A stretch of DNA of 55,083 bases from Rheinheimera soli. Its GTDB lineage: Bacteria; Pseudomonadota; Gammaproteobacteria; Enterobacterales; Alteromonadaceae. The position numbers and the translations under genes were made by a program. Positions 53,135 through 55,083 of the stretch are shown here, in pieces. Numbering within the stretch: the stretch's first letter is position 1; the number at the start of each line of letters is the position of its first letter. Under the pieces are notes generated by a model. The model saw only the letters and a list, made by a program, of their open reading frames with translations. It ran no database searches and was not told the origin of the DNA. The stretch spans positions 1 through 55,083 of the forward strand of contig NZ_JAJOYU010000028.1 in NCBI RefSeq assembly GCF_021290985.1, read 5' to 3'.

Positions 53135-53151
53135 ACATACATTGCGTATGT
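53135..53151. promoter_or_regulatory. TetR operator dyad 3
   Basis: ACATACA-TTG-CGTATGT, one mismatch, 23 bases from dyad 2 and only 14 bases before the TetR-family ATG. Confidence 0.8.
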
Positions 53152-53165
53152 GAAAGGAGTATCGA

Positions 53166-53753
53166 ATGAGTATCCGATTAACAAAGATGGCGGAAAACCG
53201 TGAGAAGCTGATTGCTGCTGCACGGCGGGCCTTTGCTGAACAAGGTTACGCTGCCGCGTCTATGGATACCTTAACTGCTGAAGCGGGGTTAACCCGGGGC
53301 GCGCTGTACCATAACTTTGGCGATAAACGTGGTTTGCTTGCTGCTGTGGTGGACCAAATTGATTCTGAAATGGCTGACTATGCGAAGTCTGTCGGTGCCA
53401 AAGCAGAGAATGCCTGGTTAGGTTTATTAGCTGAAGGCGCGGCCTATATAGAAAAGGCGCTGGACCCTGAAGTGCAGCGTATTGTATTGCTGGATGGCCC
53501 TTCTGTTTTAGGTGATCCATCGCAATGGCCAAGCCAGAATAAATGCCTGCAATCGACCAGAAGCACTATTGAGAAGTTGATTGAAAACGGCATAGTCAAA
53601 CCTGTTGATGCTGAAGCTGCCGCTATGTTGTTAAATGGCGCAGCCTTGAATGCAGCGCTTTGGCTAGCATCCAGTGCCAATCCTCAGGCTATGCTGCCAA
53701 AAACGCTGGAGGCATTTAATCTGCTGGCTTCAGGGTTTTTGGTGAAGGGATGA
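53166..53753 (+). CDS. TetR-family transcriptional regulator
   Basis: 195 residues. The TetR DNA-binding domain is N-terminal: ENREKLIAAARRAFAEQGYAAASMDTLTAEAGLTRGALYHNFGDKRGLLAAV. A helical ligand-binding domain follows. Three ACATACG/CGTATGT dyads upstream suggest autoregulation and control of the divergent RidA-family gene. GAAAGGAGT precedes the ATG. Confidence 0.93.
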   Translation: MSIRLTKMAENREKLIAAARRAFAEQGYAAASMDTLTAEAGLTRGALYHNFGDKRGLLAAVVDQIDSEMADYAKSVGAKAENAWLGLLAEGAAYIEKALDPEVQRIVLLDGPSVLGDPSQWPSQNKCLQSTRSTIEKLIENGIVKPVDAEAAAMLLNGAALNAALWLASSANPQAMLPKTLEAFNLLASGFLVKG

Positions 53754-53809
53754 CAGAGGAAAAATAATATTCTCACTTTACAGTATGTTGCCCAGTACCT
53801 CGTATTGGG

Positions 53810-54481
53810 TCAAAACGGACAAGGGCAGCTGATCGTCATACGTTGCCCTGTTACCGGATGATCAAACTCCAATTCTGACGCATGCAACAACAGCCGTGGC
53901 GCCATAGCTTGTGTTTGGTCGCTGCCGTATAAATCACAGCCCAAAATAGGATGACCCAGATACTGGCTATGAATACGAAGCTGGTGAGTGCGGCCTGTTT
54001 CTGGCGTAAATAACAGCCGGGTCCGGTCAGGGTTGGTCAGTCGTTCCAGCACCTGAAAATCGCTGATGGCTTTTTGCCCTTGTTCAAAACAAACTTTTAA
54101 ACGTGGAAACAAAGCTTTGTCTTTGCTGATTGGCGCTTCAATCACTCCGCTATCTTGTTTTATGTGACCCGCTACTATGGTTTGGTAGCGTTTTATTACA
54201 GTGCGGGACTGAAACTGCTGGCTTAACAAGGCGTTGGTGGTTTTATCCAAGGCCAGGATCATAATGCCTGAGGTGCCCAAGTCGAGTCGGTGTATTAATG
54301 TGATCTGTGGATAAATGTGGGCTAAACGATAGTGCACAGAGTCCAGATTTAGCGGGTTTTTACCGGACAAACTCAATAGGCCGCTTGGCTTGTTAATAAG
54401 CAGAATATGGTCGTCCTGATACAGCGTTTCAATGGGCTGATGACAGGCAGGGGCCACAAAATTATCTATCACTGTCATCAT
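53810..54481 (-). CDS. rluA: RluA-family pseudouridine synthase
   Basis: 223 residues, similar in size to E. coli RluA (219). The catalytic Asp67 lies in HRLDLGTSG (64-72), with INKPSGLLSLSG before it and ETGRTHQLRIHSQYLGHPILGCDLYG later. There is no S4 domain. RluA modifies 23S rRNA U746 and tRNA U32. Other small RluA-family members cannot be fully excluded. Confidence 0.9.
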   Translation of the reverse strand: MMTVIDNFVAPACHQPIETLYQDDHILLINKPSGLLSLSGKNPLNLDSVHYRLAHIYPQITLIHRLDLGTSGIMILALDKTTNALLSQQFQSRTVIKRYQTIVAGHIKQDSGVIEAPISKDKALFPRLKVCFEQGQKAISDFQVLERLTNPDRTRLLFTPETGRTHQLRIHSQYLGHPILGCDLYGSDQTQAMAPRLLLHASELEFDHPVTGQRMTISCPCPF

Positions 54482-54587
54482 AGGTATCCCAACTAAATCT
54501 GGCGCAGAGTGTACTTGAAATCAAAGCTTGCTGCCTTGCTTTAACTTGGTGAAAATAGCTGTTTTCAGCCAGCAAGGGCGTTTGACG

Positions 54588-55040
54588 ATGAATTTGGATG
54601 AAGCAGAAGACTGGGCCTGGTGTGATGCGCAGTTTGCCGCTATTGAAGCTTATGTAAAAGCACAGAATATTCCGCATGGTGTCATTTGTGACTGGCCTGA
54701 ATGGTATGCCGCACCTTATGTCGGTTTATGGGCAGTGGAAGATCCTGCGGATCCGGGTTTTGTTGGGAACTGGATTTTAGCCGGTGATACAACAGGTGTG
54801 CAGCCGCAGCCTGTGGCTTTTGATTCTTTAAGCGCAGAAGATGGTGCTGAGCCCCGTGAAGCTTTAGCTGCTTTTGCCAAGAAATGGGCCACTTTGGCAG
54901 CATCTGCGGCTAAAGGCAAAGCCTGGACTGGCAGCCCGGTACTGAGTGGGGATTTGCCACAACAAGCAACACAGTTAGCCCGGCAGGCTGAGCTGTTAAA
55001 ACTCTGGGCCAGTGACGATGATATGTGGGATGAAGACTAA
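54588..55040 (+). CDS. DUF4826-like protein
   Basis: 150 residues, acidic and tryptophan-rich: EDWAWCDAQFAAIEAYVKAQ, then GVICDWPEWYAAPYVGLWAVEDPADPGFVGNWILAGD, then a helical C-terminus ending DDDMWDED. This fits my recall of the DUF4826 family of alteromonad-type bacteria; function unknown. The ATG at 54588 has AAGGG upstream and is preferred over an upstream ATG at 54528. Divergent from rluA. A terminator-like A-rich stretch begins at 55061 but runs off the window. Confidence 0.75.
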   Translation: MNLDEAEDWAWCDAQFAAIEAYVKAQNIPHGVICDWPEWYAAPYVGLWAVEDPADPGFVGNWILAGDTTGVQPQPVAFDSLSAEDGAEPREALAAFAKKWATLAASAAKGKAWTGSPVLSGDLPQQATQLARQAELLKLWASDDDMWDED

Positions 55041-55083
55041 GCAAAAAGTCAGCTCCGGTTAAATAAAAAAGGTCTCAGTAGTT

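Overview
The window looks like chromosomal DNA of a free-living aerobic gammaproteobacterium, most likely Rheinheimera or a close relative (Chromatiaceae/Alteromonadales type). The evidence is the housekeeping gene set and its order: parC-plsC-rraB, pepA-holC-valS divergent from lptF-lptG, an RluA-type pseudouridine synthase and a DUF4826-type gene. Two TonB-dependent receptors and a rich set of transporters and hydrolases fit the same picture. The genus is inferred from gene content, not from an alignment.

Region 1-5.6 kb is accessory DNA, with noticeably AT-rich genes: the start of a CoiA-like gene cut by the window edge, an AbrB-like protein, two small proteins of unknown function, and a 915-residue HD-phosphohydrolase plus Hsp90/GHKL-ATPase fusion. 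That fusion is the best candidate for a little-described conflict (phage-defence) system here. Region 5.6-11.1 kb is core: a TPR membrane protein, parC, plsC and rraB.

Region 10.9-26.4 kb is largely about sulfur. A YezD-like gene and cysA lie on the plus strand. A TonB receptor-sbp-cysT-cysW operon lies 7 kb away on the minus strand. It is followed by a methionine-gamma-lyase-type PLP enzyme paired with a 2-oxoglutarate/Fe(II) oxygenase, with a possible MetJ-box array upstream. Between the two cys loci sit a PEP-mutase/isocitrate-lyase family enzyme, a second TonB receptor with an unusual leader, a dicarboxylate-type symporter, and a RelBE-type toxin-antitoxin pair. The toxin-antitoxin pair is flanked by the real cysW and by a decayed second copy of the cysW 3' end.

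Region 26.8-34.7 kb holds an NhaC-type antiporter and a BlaI / M56-peptidase-ankyrin / serine-hydrolase locus with two visible operators around a promoter. It also holds an HxlR-MFS divergent pair. Region 34.8-42.6 kb is core (valS, holC, pepA, lptF, lptG, an RDD protein). A tRNA-Leu(CAA) at 42.8 kb is followed by a small defence-like island: an HrgA-like protein, an IS256-family transposase remnant and a PD-(D/E)XK nuclease.

Region 45.8-55.1 kb contains a probable kynurenine-degrading pair (alpha/beta hydrolase and kynU), a lone J-domain protein, a serine hydrolase, a dead Mrr-type endonuclease gene, a PA2779/PA2778 pair, a RidA/TetR divergent pair with three operator dyads, rluA and a DUF4826-like gene.
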